From NCBI GenBank assembly GCA_020746105.1, contig CM036621.1:52486264-52550263 (forward strand): a DNA stretch of 64,000 nt, given 5' to 3'. Shown here piece by piece: positions 1 through 11,710 of this stretch. The notes below the pieces were generated by a model. The model was not told where the DNA came from and made no database searches. It saw only the letters and a program-made list of their open reading frames with translations. Source of the stretch: Trogon surrucura (Eukaryota; Chordata; Aves; Trogoniformes; Trogonidae). Numbering within the stretch: position 1 is the first letter of the stretch; each line of letters opens with the position of its first letter. The position numbers and the translations under genes were made by a program.

Positions 1-1539
1 CCTTGAGATGGCACCAAGGATAAGTCGTTCCATCACTTTCCCAGGGATGGAGGTGAGGCTGACCGGTCTATAGTTACCCGGGTCCTCCTTCTTGCCCTTT
101 TTGAAGACTGGAGTGACATTTGCTTCCCTCCAGTCCTCAGGCACCTCTCCCGTCTCCCAAGACTTGGTAAAGATGATGGAGAGTGGTCTAGCAATGACAT
201 CAGCCAGCTCCCTCAGCACGCGTGGATGCATCCCATCTGGACCCATGGATTTATGGATGTCCAGATTGCTTAATTGGTCCCTAACCCAGTCCTCATCGAC
301 TAAAGCGAACTCCTCCACTGCCCTGACTTCCTGTGGGGTCTCAGGGGAACGGGGCTCCTCAGGACAGCCTCCGGCAGAGTAGACAGAGACAAAGAAGGCA
401 TTCAGTAACTCTGCCTTCTCTGTATCTTCTGTCACCAAGGCACCCACCTCATTCATCAATGGGCCTACATTGCCTCTGGTGTTAGTTTTATCTGTCACGT
501 ATTTGAAAAAGCTCTTCCTGTTGTCCTTGACCCCTCTCGCCAGGTTCAGTTCTAGGGAGGCCTTTGCTTTCCTAGTTGCCTCCCTACATCCTCGGACAAC
601 AGCCTTATATTCTTCCCAAGTGGCCAGCCCCGCCTTCCAAGATCTGTATATTCTCCTCTTGCCCTTGAGGTTACCCAGCAGATCCCTGTTTAGCCACGCA
701 GGTCTCCTGGCTCCCTTCCTTGACTTCCTACGTGTCGGGATGCTCTGATCTTGAGCACGGTAGAAGCAGTCCCTGAACGCTAACCAACTATCTTGGGCCC
801 CTTTGCCTTCAAACAGCCTTGCCCATGGGATTTTCTCTAGTAATTGTTTGAAAAATCCAAAGTTTGCCTTGGCAAAGTCCAGGGTTGCAATTCTGCTTGC
901 TATTTTGTTTCTGCTACACGAGATCCTGAACTCCACCATTTCATGGTCACTGCAGCCAAGGCAGCCCTCAACCTTTACTGCTTCAACCAGATCCTCCTTG
1001 TTAGCGAGGATGAGGTCCAGCAGTGCTCCTCTCCTAGTCGGCTCCTCCACCATTTGCATCAGAAAATTATCATCGATGCACTGGAGGAACCTCCTGGACT
1101 GTGGCTGGCTGGCTGAGTTGTCCTTCCAGCAAATATCAGGGAAGTTAAAATCCCCCATGACAACCAGGGCCTGTGATGGTGAGACCGCTCTCAGCTGCCT
1201 GTAGAAGGCCTCATCAACTTCCTCACCCTGATCTGGTGGCCTGTAATAGACACCCACAACAGTATCTCTCCTGCCAGCCTGCCCCTTAATTCTAACCCAT
1301 ACACTCTCTACTTGCTCCTCATCCATGCCTGGATGGTATTCAAGACATTGTGGTTGCTCTTTCACGTAAAGAGCGACTCCACCACCTCGCCTGGCTGGCC
1401 TGTCTTTCCTGAAAAGGACATAGCCACCCATGACCACATTCCAGTCATGTGAGCTGTCCCACCATGTCTCTGTAATTGCTACCAGATCATGATCTCCTGT
1501 CCGAACCCAGGTTTCTAGCTCCTCCTGCTTATTCCCCAT
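1..1539 (-). CDS. CR1 ORF2 protein, partial: endonuclease plus N-terminal reverse transcriptase
   Basis: This encodes the element's replication protein, which nicks genomic DNA and primes reverse transcription of the element RNA at the nick. I translated the minus strand by hand from 1641 to 1. There is no stop and no frameshift; the last upstream in-frame stop is TAG at 1644-1642. The first Met is at 1539, giving 513 visible codons. Endonuclease motifs in order: ITETWW with the metal-binding Glu at residue 24, YYRPP (98-102), GDFNFPD with Asp130 and Asn132, and SDHE with Asp198 and His199. All expected catalytic residues are present. A linker of basic helices follows, then the reverse-transcriptase entry motifs GPDG (433-436) and NYRPVSLTSIPGK (489-501). 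The polymerase catalytic FADD box would lie beyond the left edge. CR1 ORF2 proteins are usually about 900-1000 residues, so roughly half is seen. Translation may also begin in the 34 open codons upstream of Met1. Confidence 0.93.
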   Translation of the reverse strand, partial: MGNKQEELETWVRTGDHDLVAITETWWDSSHDWNVVMGGYVLFRKDRPARRGGGVALYVKEQPQCLEYHPGMDEEQVESVWVRIKGQAGRRDTVVGVYYRPPDQGEEVDEAFYRQLRAVSPSQALVVMGDFNFPDICWKDNSASQPQSRRFLQCIDDNFLMQMVEEPTRRGALLDLILANKEDLVEAVKVEGCLGCSDHEMVEFRISCSRNKIASRIATLDFAKANFGFFKQLLEKIPWARLFEGKGAQDSWLAFRDCFYRAQDQSIPTRRKSRKGARRPAWLNRDLLGNLKGKRRIYRSWKAGLATWEEYKAVVRGCREATRKAKASLELNLARGVKDNRKSFFKYVTDKTNTRGNVGPLMNEVGALVTEDTEKAELLNAFFVSVYSAGGCPEEPRSPETPQEVRAVEEFALVDEDWVRDQLSNLDIHKSMGPDGMHPRVLRELADVIARPLSIIFTKSWETGEVPEDWREANVTPVFKKGKKEDPGNYRPVSLTSIPGKVMERLILGAISR

Positions 1540-1685
1540 GCTGCGTGCATTGGTGTATAAGCATTTCAAGGAGCAAGCTGAGCACACTGATCTCACCCTA
1601 GGGGGATGGAAGGCCACTCGGTCCTCATAATTTCTAGAACACTACCCCGCTGCAATCCCAGCTATAACCCCATCCCCCTTCATAT

Positions 1686-2156
1686 CTAGTTTAAAGAACG
1701 CTCTATGAGTCCCGCCAGCTCGTGACCAAGGATCCTTTTTTCCCTTTGTGTCGTTTGAACCCCAGCTTGTTTCAGTAGATCAGGTGCCCTGTAGATCTCC
1801 CCACGGTTAAAAAATCCAAAGCTAGACCGCTGGCACCACCCCTTTAGCCAAGTATTAATCTGCTGCACTTTGTCAAACCTACCACTATTTTTCCTCATAA
1901 TTGAAGGAATAGAGGCAAACACAACCTGTGCGCCTGATCCTTCTAGCATCCGCCCCAGTGCCCTAAAGTCCCTTTTGATTGCTTCTGGCCGTCTCTCTAC
2001 TATCTCATCATTACCGATCTGCAAAACCAAAAGCGGGTAATAGTCCGTGGGTTTGATCAGACCAGGGTCTTCAGGTCTCGGGCTGCAGAGAGTGCCCGAG
2101 CCTGGCACTTGCCTTACAGGACCATAAAACTGGTACTTTGTAAAGAAAAGAGACAT
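1686..2156 (-). pseudogene. CR1 ORF1 C-terminal fragment, SGNH-esterase-like domain
   Basis: This is the open C-terminal part (156 codons, ending in TAG at 1688-1686) of the CR1 first reading frame. In CR1-clade elements ORF1 can carry an esterase of the SGNH hydrolase superfamily, thought to help the ribonucleoprotein meet membranes or chaperone nucleic acid; the exact role is unsettled. Visible landmarks are PLLVLQIGNDEI near residues 41-52 (the block with conserved Gly and Asn), the segment GAQVVFASIPSI, a WLKGWCQ stretch, and the terminal HELAGLIERSLN. The nucleophile block near the N-terminus is missing because the copy is 5'-truncated. The C-terminal block, which normally carries an Asp-x-x-His pair before QRxKRIL, reads AGVQ, so both catalytic residues appear lost. 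The upstream Met is probably fortuitous. It lies in a different frame from ORF2, 146 bases upstream of its first Met. Confidence 0.85.
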
Positions 2157-2160
2157 TCCG

Positions 2161-4878
2161 ATTGAAGCTCTATTTGGAAGGAGATGAGTCAGTTCAAGTT
2201 AGGTCCAGGAAATACTGCAAAATGTATTCGACTGCATTGTAAAGGCATTTTCTGCCTTTCACATGAGTTCCCTATGAGCAGTATTTTATGAGTAACTTGT
2301 CAATCAGTGCATATTGCTCAAGCAGTAAAAACAAATCCTAATTTTGAAAACACACACTTTATCTGTAAGTAAAACAAAGTCATTATGGCTAATTCTATGC
2401 CCTAAAATATGTATGCATATGCCTACAGAAGTACAAGATAACACTTCAGATACATACAACTGTTCATGCACTCTGAAACTTACACAAACTTGAGTAAGAT
2501 GAGAAACATCAATCTAAAGCAAATATACCATCACTTCCTGAGACAAGTATGTGGGAAATTTAAGACAAACTACATAATAATATACTTGTTCCTAGATTCT
2601 CAGCATAAGAGCAGATTTTGTGCATAATACTGTATTTAACCAAGATAGAGATAACAGCTGTTAGCCACACACAAACAGCTAGATGCTGTGATCTCCTCTC
2701 TCCTGCTATTTCAAGAATGTTAAAGTTAAGATGTGGGAAAAAGAAATATGAAATCAGCACAGCATTCATGAAAAGTATCATAAATATTCTTATAAGACTA
2801 CTTCACATAAAATACATACACTTCAACATCTTTGGAAAAACAAATTCCACCATTTTTCAAAACAATCCAGTAGTCTTCACATCTATGGGTTTACCTTGAT
2901 ACTTTTACCACAATAGTGACATGTTCGAGTGTGTATTGATAACAGTTTGAAAAGTATGGATGGCAGCCTATCAAAGGTTAGAGGAGGCCCGTGAAATACA
3001 TACACTATTGTACATTGAATACAAGTAAATGGTTATACAAAAAATGTACTGAATATACAAAGGTAATGATTGTTGTATCTTGAGCACATTTTCAGTACAC
3101 AATGCACCAATTAAAACATATAGTAAGAGATAACAGTAAATAGAGTAATACATAATGTAACACAGATGGATGACATGCCGAATTATTTGACCTCAAGCTG
3201 CCCCATATCTGCATACACTGTGTGTTGCTCCTGAGAATACGTGTTGCCTGTCATTTTCACTGATTAATGAAAATTACAGTGACAAATCCTGAATCCAATC
3301 CTTACCTAGAGGTGACAGATAATCAATATATTTGCATTCCCTCGCAAGCATGGGTGAGGAGGAGCGTGATACTCTGAACTTACGTAAGAATAAATAATCT
3401 TGGCTATAAATTTAAGAACTATCCATCACTCCTACTTAGCCTTCCTATCAACTGCCTGCCATCAGTTTCTTCCAGGCAGAAGCAGGGTACTGGACATGCG
3501 TCATGGCTAGATTGCAGGAACAATGTGAACAGGTCTCAGGTTATAAATTATTGCCGTAGTCCCATACAGCACATAATCCTTCTGCAATGCCAAATAATGA
3601 ACCACTAGATTTCTTATTGCTCTATTATGAGTCAACAGAATTAGCAAGTTCAAAACAAACAGCTCCTGAAGGAGCTGAAGGAAAGCTACTTGGCAGAAGT
3701 GAGCTGTAATGTAACTATATACCTGTAGTATTTACTTGTAGTCCATTACCCCATTCCGAGTTCATCTTTGCATCAAAATTGCCACTAAAGCTGAAATAAC
3801 CAACAACAAAGAGCAACTCGAACCACAAAACATGCACACAAAAAACCCACTACTCCACACCATATGACTGACAGAGCTAATGAATCTTTGGTTCATAACA
3901 AGGGACAAACACTGAACTTGAGGAACTATTGAAGATTAGACCTCTATGCACCAAAAATCCTTGAAACTAACATTCTTCAAAGCATCGGTAAGGAAGGCAG
4001 GATTTATTATTTCATAGTTGGATGAACATTATCTGTAGTTCATCATTACCACCGCTGGCAAGATTCCTTTACGTGAGAGAAGCATTCACTCTGCCGTTAC
4101 TCAGCCATGGCACATACATCTCCCAGTAAGCCATATGGAAGAGACAATGGAGCATGAAGATCTGTAAGCCTGAAATGGATTATGAGGCTTGCTGATGATA
4201 TGCACTGCACTTTTTAAAAAATATGTATTCCCTTTTCTTTTAGAAGACTTTCCACCCAATGATCACGCTGTTACTGAGACAGAAAACAAAACTTTTTTTA
4301 AAAAAACTTATATGCTTCCATCTGACTTTTAATGCATAAAGTTGCATTAAAAATACAAGAAGATACACATGGAAACAGACACATTTGACTACATTAGGAA
4401 TTCCTTCCTCTGTCAGTTCTGAGCATCTTAGTTAAGCACCACTGCAGTGATTCAGGAGAGAAACCCACACTTTCAAGCCATTCTTCATCCTGAATTGATA
4501 ACAAAATTTTCTATCCCTCAAAACTGTAGATTAGAAATACAAAATTGAGCACAGAACATCTCACAATTATTAACTTGATAATAACAAATGTTGCCTCTTT
4601 ACGTGTCCAAGAAGCACCTGCAGTTGCTGAAACTACCACGTGACTGTTTTTCCTTCCACAGCCAAGGGTGTACAGGTATCTAGCTTATCTTTGGAACGAT
4701 GGAATTCATCAGTCCATCTCCCAACCAGGCTTTCTGTTTGTTCACCTGCCTCAATTTCGTACAGAAATGTTCAGAATGCTTCAAAATGATACTTCACTAA
4801 AAAAGATGTCAAAACAGATGCGTCTCATTACAATGGTGAGCATGAACAGCTCTTTGGTTTCTGTCACTTGGGTGACAC
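2161..4878. other. AT-rich stretch without a recognised gene
   Basis: No open frame here resembles a known protein; the longest are about 60-90 codons, as expected by chance in AT-rich DNA. I see no retroelement signature, no CpG island and no long tandem repeat. The boundary with the CR1 copy at about 2160 is the only structural landmark. Confidence 0.6.
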
Positions 4879-4932
4879 TTCTAACCTCACTGGAAATTTG
4901 CAAATTTCTAACCTCACTGGAAAGCTTGCAAA
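4879..4932. repeat. Two-copy tandem duplication, about 27 bp
   Basis: The unit beginning TTCTAACCTCACTGGAAA occurs at 4879 and again at 4906. Both copies end in TTGCAAA. The second copy has a small change, AGC, before TTGCAAA. This looks like a recent slippage or unequal-repair duplication in otherwise unique DNA. Confidence 0.9.
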
Positions 4933-6253
4933 TTTAAAGTGAAAAGAGAAGCAACAATATACTTTAAATTAGTTTTCCCACTACATGAATTTTTGACCCA
5001 CTACTATCACAGTACTGAATCATATCATAAGGTATAGATTTAATTGATTTCTAAAAATGCATTTCACTACCTTCTAGCATAAAACCATTTATACTTGGTC
5101 ATCATGAGGGCGTCGTCAACATTTCTGTCCCCAGTGTGCTCTAAAGGGTCTATAATTTTTTGTTTTCAATTTGAAATGTTCTTAGCCCATCAACCTGAAA
5201 CAGCATCTGAAACTGCTGCTGGTACAGATGTGCAATGGGAATTTGAATCATAAATTTGAGGAGGAACTCGTTCAACTCACTCCTGGTCCAAAATCAAGCA
5301 TTGCCCAACAATTCTGGTGACTCTTGACATACCCTGTGACTGTGCAAGTCCTGGTCACTGACTGAGGTAGAAGGCTAGTCCTAAGCATTATACTAGATAT
5401 TTTTCCTTACTACTAGTTTTTAATCGTTAGCTCCACTTGGGAAAGATAATGTCTGAAACTGCATCTATTAAAGCATGTGTCAGAAACCAACTGGAATGAT
5501 TGAGGGATAACAACGTACACGGCGATCCTCCAAAATTGTGACATCTGCTGTGTTATCCATTTGGGAATCTTACACTTTTGTACAGTCTCCCTCAAGCACT
5601 TAAGATTTTCACAAGCTTGAAAAAATAATCAGTTGTCAAAAACATGGAACAAGGACTAGAAAGTTATTAGTTTGGTGTAACAAATATTTCTTAGCTTCTT
5701 TTTAAACACCAAACTAATTGGCCAGTACCTAATTAAATAATTCAATATTTTCTTTATGCAGTATGTACTTTTGCAGGCTCTTACTTCCAAAGACTACATG
5801 AGATACAGCTACATTTCTCAACTAACTAACCTTCTTTTTTTTGGCAAAGAGGCAGCTCAGTTCAGGTTGAAATGGCGATTATTTTTCCAAGACTGTTGCT
5901 CCTTTAAAATTATTTATACAGATTGCAGAAACTTCAGTTAAGCTGTTTGATTTTTCTATTTAAATATTCTAAAAATGAAATGGCATATTGATCTTTGCCC
6001 AGCACATTTCTGTGACCAGATATAACAAAGAAGAACTATTACAAAAAGAAATGCTATACCTGTCACCTGATTCTAGGTTATAAACAGATAGCATGATGTG
6101 AAACTCTGCTGAACTGCCAACAACATTGAAGAAGTTCAAGGTTATAAAGTTGCTCTTAGATAGAAAACTACATTGCAGAACTACATCTTACAAAAGATTG
6201 GAAACTGAAAATCTTACGTTACATGGGATATGAGAAAAAAACCAAAACAACAC

Positions 6254-6269
6254 TTTTTTTTTTTTTTTT
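6254..6269. repeat. Homopolymer run, 16 T
   Basis: An uninterrupted run of 16 T. It could be the tail of a very old retrocopy on the minus strand, but nothing recognisable lies next to it, so I treat it as a simple repeat. Confidence 0.9.
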
Positions 6270-9200
6270 CCTCGGGCTTCTCAAATTCAACTGCGATTTG
6301 ATTTGGGAATGATGCAGGGTATTATATTTTAACAGAAGACAAGGGAAAAGTCTCCTACTTCCTTTCAAAACACAATGGGAGAAGGCAACTGACAGCTTCA
6401 GCTTTCTTTTTCAGCTAGCAGTGTCCACACAGGCCATGATTCTACATGGAATGTAAGCAGACACTACAATTTTTTCCTTTAGGCAAGTAACTAATGAACT
6501 GCTTTTTTGAATGTCACTGAAATGTCCCTTAATTAAGTTTATTTAAAACTTGCATAACTGATATGAGTTACTAGCATGACTGTACTCATAGAACCTGCAT
6601 ATGCTGATTATTAGGTACTTGAAAATGTGATGGACTGTTGTGTCATGCTCAAAGAAGATACAAAGTGTGCCAGTACTCACGTACTTTTTGAGAGGTCTGC
6701 ACAAATATATGGGTTTGGAAAAATATAGACTGATATAATCTGATGTTCAGTATAGGATTTTAAGGAAGGTAGAACAATCACTTCCAAAACAAATTTGCAG
6801 CTTATTGTTAGATTTCTTCAGAGGCATTTGGATTTGCTTGCTTATGTGTCTTGGTGGCTGGGCCACAAGTGTCCTCAGACAGAAGAGGAAGTGAAAAGAA
6901 TTTGTAGAAGAAATGGTCCTGAAAGGCAGAGCCAATTATGATTTCTAAAACTAAAATAAATTTTAAAAAATCACCTTTTCCCTCAGAAGCCATGCTGTCT
7001 TACTCATCTTTCTATTTGGGTACAGGTTTACATTTCTGCTTGCTGATTTTTTGGCTGTAATGCCAGACTTTTAAGAAGGGTTGAGTATTTCACTTTAATA
7101 TTCTTACCTTGAATTCAAATTTTACCTTCAAGGATTTTCAGATTAAAAGTCTCTTCTTTTTTCCATCAGATTCTACCATGACTCCTCTTTTGCTGTCTAT
7201 CCCCAAATCCTCATGCTACACCACCTCCACGATGGGTTAGAAGCAGATGAGTCCAAGGTGAATCTCCTAAGGAGTCATTGCTTCCTCAGTTTCACTGAAA
7301 AGCCATTATCATTATGCTATAAAACTTGTCCTTGCAAAACAGAATGATTATTCTTCAGTCTGAGAATTTCAGGAACATATTTTTAGTGCCTTTTCTCTCT
7401 CTCTCTTGCTCAGTAACCTTTAAAAAGTAGCAAAGCCTTTAGTTTTAGAGAGTTTTCATTAAAAGAATGCTAGAAGAGCTACAAATCACACCAAGGCATT
7501 CATAGAAATTAAGAAAAAAAATACATCTTTAACAAGAACGATCAGAAGGTTAAAATACATTGTCTCTGCTATTTACTCTAAAGAGGAGGACATCAAGATT
7601 CCTTTATACTGTAAAGTACAAGTTCTTTCTTGGAACAGATTCTACAGAAAATAAATCACAGTAGTTTTCTTAAACTCTCCATCACTTGAAAATCGAAATC
7701 ACCTTTATATTCTCTGCAAACTTCAAACATTTTATTTGCATGAAACCATTGTGTACTCTCATGTCTTTTTTATATGCAGTAACTTTTATTAAGAGGATTT
7801 TATTTTCAAAGGAAATTGAACAAAACAATCTGAAGGCTCTCAGAGGAATAATGAGCAGTAGTGAATTTTGGTAGATGAAGGAGTTATTTTCTATTTTTTT
7901 TTCTATTAAATGTTCAGATAGGAAATATGTCTACAAGTGATCAAGGAGGAAGAACCACAATCTGCAGGATAAAATGATAGAAGTAACTGGCACACAGAAC
8001 CACAGATCTGCTAATAAGTATTTTGCTAGGGCAATCAAGGAGGGGGCGGGAGGGGGAGAAATTGATTACCCCAAAGATGCCTACAAGAGAAAACACATCT
8101 AAGGTAAAAAGTAGAAAATGAAAAACCAAAGTTGTCCTTAGCAATGGTGTCTGCAATTGTAAATTAAGCAGAATTGACTTGCAACTGGGGTGGTATGCAC
8201 ACTATTCCCAGGGAGTTTGAGGAATCCAAGGACAAGGGTGCAAAAAACCAAACTAATGGATCAAAATAATGGTTTGCAAGTGTAACAAAGCAATACCCAA
8301 AGGAGAATTCTGGAAAATATGAAAAACATCACTAACAGTATTTAAAACAGAATCACATGCTCCATTTCTATTAAGGTGGGGGAAAGAAAAATCAAATAAT
8401 GCCATTTCAGAAGAAATTAAACAAACCTAAACTAAAAGAAAAAAAAATGCATTAGGCACATGAGAAAAAAAAATCAGTCAACAATACGTATTCTAGATTT
8501 TCAAGGCAAAAATAAGGGATTGAAAGAGAGAAATGTTACTGAAAACCAAACAAGCTAAAGAAAATACACAGATTTAATTTTTTTTGGTTTTAAATGTCAA
8601 GAGGAAAGCAGAGATGGAAAACAACTTTTCTGATCCATAGCATTGCACATGGAAAAGAAAAGATGGCACTTCTAGATTAACACCTTCAAAAATTAAATAG
8701 AAATGTGCAATTGAGCATGTCAAAGACTGGTAAATTTGATTTGTTTTATGAAACCTGGTTTTAGACATAAACTAGTTGTTTAATTTCCATATTATTTCTG
8801 TAGAACAAATAAAAACTTCATAAGAAAAAAGGTATATAAAGATGCTTAATATTTAATTATTTTCTTTTCATTTTCCTTCCTGCGCTACAGTGACCAGAGA
8901 ATGTAACTGATGGTAATACATGGTCAGGTAATAGCAATCATTTTGGAGTTCTTTAGGAAATTACTGTCCTCATCAGCTGATTGTGTGCAGACCAGTCACC
9001 CACTGAAATGCAAAATCAAATGTTTAGCATACGTTTCTCGCAAGGACTGACTCTTGAGTCCATGCTCTGTAGGCACAAGGTAAAGATACAGAACATTTCC
9101 TCTGTTTTACAGTCTTTAAGAATAGTATGTTCCATAAGAAGACATGAACATATCATTAAAAGGCAGGCTAAAATATTACTAATACTAAAAAGGTAATCTC

Positions 9201-11419
9201 ATAATCATTATTTATTCCCATGAAAGCTATGGCAGTCTCAAAGTCCAAAGGGCTTAACTGAGCCATGTAGAACACTTACTGTATTTCTACCAAGAATATC
9301 AGCACCTCTCACTTTCTAACCTCTCTGCTTGCAGAAATGACAGTTGTAGAAGAATCAAAAAGACTCTGCCTGCTAAGCAATGCTATTCCAGCAGTCTGAC
9401 TGAAAAGTTTCCTCAGCTTTTTTTTCTTCCTCAGAAACATCTACTTCAGCTTAACAGTACAGTAGGACAGTTGCAGAAAACACACTCAGGTTACCTGGTT
9501 ATCAAATATTTGGTTAGTGACCCTCCACTGAACAGTCCTACTAAGCAAGCCACATTGCTGTTACAAAATTCTTGCTGATCATACACTGTGTTTGGTCTGA
9601 GAAGTTAAACATCAATCCAAAATTAAACATTGAGTTACACGCTGAACTGGCTCTTTAAAAAAATGCTTTAAGAGGATGGCCCACTAGCAAGAGGAGGAGT
9701 AAAAAGAGATACATCAATACAGAAAGAAGAGAGAAGTATCACACGAATTGAAAAACATTTGTTAAGGAAGTAATTAGTTGTCTGTCTTTTTTCCCCCCTC
9801 ATGTTGCTGGAGAAAAAATTCTCTAAAAATCCAAAACAAAACAAAAAAAAATGACAGGCTGATGGGTCTCCAGCATTGGGGAAGGTCAGGCTAGAGGGGC
9901 ACCGCAGGGTCTGGTGTAGGAATTCCCAACTTCTATCCAAAACTGTCTCAGATCTGTTGTGGGATAAATAACAAACCTCTGCTTCCCTTTCCCACATTCA
10001 TCTCTGAGGAGAAGTCAAGAATTATTAATAGTGATATCTTAATATAAAAGATGACACTTCTCCAAAGCACATCTGACAACCCTAAAATCATTCAAGTCTC
10101 TCCCTGCTGAGAAAAGCAGCTTTTGAAGAGCCGTCTCAAAGATCTTTATGATGATCATTGTCCTGCGCAGGCAGGGACTCAACTTTAAATTCTATGTTAA
10201 TATTTGAGCTGAAGTAATATTAAATTAATTCTGAAGTATTAAATATGTATGAATAAAACAACAAGGAAGCCAAGTTCAAGAAATACATGCAAATTACTGG
10301 GTCTGACTCTCACCTCTCTTAACATTGTTTTATATCACTTATTGCAATTAAGGTTTTTTTATTTACTCCAGGGAATCCCGTGCCCCATTATCCTCCATAC
10401 AAGCCACTCTAAATCTGATAACAAGATGCCTATTTTACTGAAGGGTTTTATTTGTAATTTATTTTTGTTTTCCTGCTCCAAAACCTGTTTCCAAAGGTTT
10501 CTATCCACGTTACTACACAATGCTGTAATTTCCAGTGTTACTGTATTTGGCCTATAATTTACACAAGCCTAGCCACCGTTTTCCTTCTAGGACAAACTTC
10601 AAGGAAGATAGGTATGGTAACATCCTTCAATGATGTGTGCTTTGATGCAGTTATGTAGTACATCAAGTCTATTATTAGTGGGTTTTTGCTTATATGTTTT
10701 TTTAAAAAATGTAAAAATTCTTGTGATTATTTTCCAGAGGAAAATGATTACAAATGTATTCAACACTATAAAAATTAACACTTATTAGACATGCACTTTG
10801 GGGGAGTTTGGTTTATTGTTAGAGTTTTTTTGGTAGTGCTTTTTCTGCTTTTCTGAGAAGGAGGGTTGAAAGGAGTCAAGTTCTTTGTCTTTGCTGCGTT
10901 CTAGTATAGAATTTCCAAGCAATAGAATGTAATTTAGCTCCACATTTTCCAGCACGAGTAAAGGAAAATGCTGTTTACTTTCTCTGTATTAAAAATGTCT
11001 TCCATTGTTAGTAATTTATACTGTAGTATACCCAAAGCTCCCATTTATGTCTGAAGTTCATTGTGAAGAGTGATGAACACAGAGCGCTCGTCTCACAGAT
11101 GTACGCATGGATTAAGACTCAGAATCTAATTTCAGTCACTTCTTCAGGACAAGATTTTCTACACAAGTTTGGCAAACCTGTTCACCTACCTGTTTCTCAA
11201 ATTCTTTCACCTGTGCAGTCATTTTAGTCCAAGTTACTCATGACGGGATCTTATATCAAATACGATAGGATTTCCTACCATTTCTGCCCTGTTTCTCCCT
11301 CCATCTCTTCCAGACCTTGTGGCCTCAATTACTGCTTTTGTCTTTGCAGCTTCACAGTGGAAATGGATAGAATTGAGAGAATAAAAAGGGGAAATCATTC
11401 AGTGCAAGGATGTTAGAAA

Positions 11420-11435
11420 ACAACAACAACAACAA
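11420..11435 (+). repeat. (CAA)n microsatellite
   Basis: About five CAA units in an A-rich context. Confidence 0.85.
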
Positions 11436-11652
11436 AAAGTAATGGCGCTCAAAGTTAGTTTACTACTTTGATAGGTCATCCCCTGAGCTACTGCACTCCT
11501 TCTTCCTTCTCCTGTAAGTCAGGAAAACAAGAGTCTATATCCTAACTTCTGTTGGAGTCTATCTAACCCTGTCTCTTTTTTTGATAAGTTTATCTGTTAA
11601 ATTTTAGAAAAATACTGAAAAAGGTATTAATATTCAAAGCCCAGTACTTTAA

Positions 11653-11710
11653 GGGTTGCAACTAGATTATTGCTAAGGTCCCTTCCAACCCAAACCATTC
11701 TATGATTCTG
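11653..11710 (+). mobile_element. CR1 LINE 3'-end stub
   Basis: The plus strand shows the end of a CR1 3'UTR: an ACTAGATTAT stretch, then AAGGTCCCTTCCAACCC, then the octamer-type tail ATTCTATGATTCTG. About 58 bases are kept, so this is a severely 5'-truncated insertion, the commonest form of CR1 in bird genomes. It has no coding capacity. A few substitutions relative to the other copies suggest moderate age. Confidence 0.9.

Larger units (their letters stand above)
1..2160 (-). mobile_element. CR1 LINE retrotransposon, 5'-truncated, running off the left edge
   Basis: Read on the minus strand, this block gives the end of CR1 ORF1 (positions 2156-1686), a spacer of about 146 bases, and ORF2 (1539 to the edge). 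That order is the standard CR1 layout. The ORF2 motifs are those of a CR1-clade apurinic-type endonuclease followed by a reverse transcriptase. The right boundary lies at about 2100-2160, where the ORF1 reading loses similarity to the esterase domain, so the copy is truncated inside ORF1, as is usual for LINEs. The 3' end and any target-site duplication lie outside the window. At about 50% GC the block stands out from its AT-rich surroundings. Subfamily cannot be assigned by eye. Confidence 0.95.
4933..11652. other. AT-rich stretch without a recognised gene
   Basis: This is unique-looking AT-rich DNA. It holds a run of 16 T at 6254-6269, a short CT microsatellite at 7394-7406, a G-rich patch at 8039-8056 (runs of 2, 5, 3 and 5 G with single-base spacers, only marginally able to form a quadruplex) and a (CAA) tract at 11420-11435. 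No open frame resembles a known protein and no strong exon candidate was seen. Confidence 0.55.

Noticed and set aside
92-1204. Plus-strand open frames of 90-133 codons at the left edge
   Set aside because: They lie antisense to the intact CR1 ORF2 and exist only because that coding sequence is GC-rich and free of stops.
8039-8056. G-quadruplex motif
   Set aside because: Only three of the four G runs reach three or more bases, so a stable three-tier structure is not supported.
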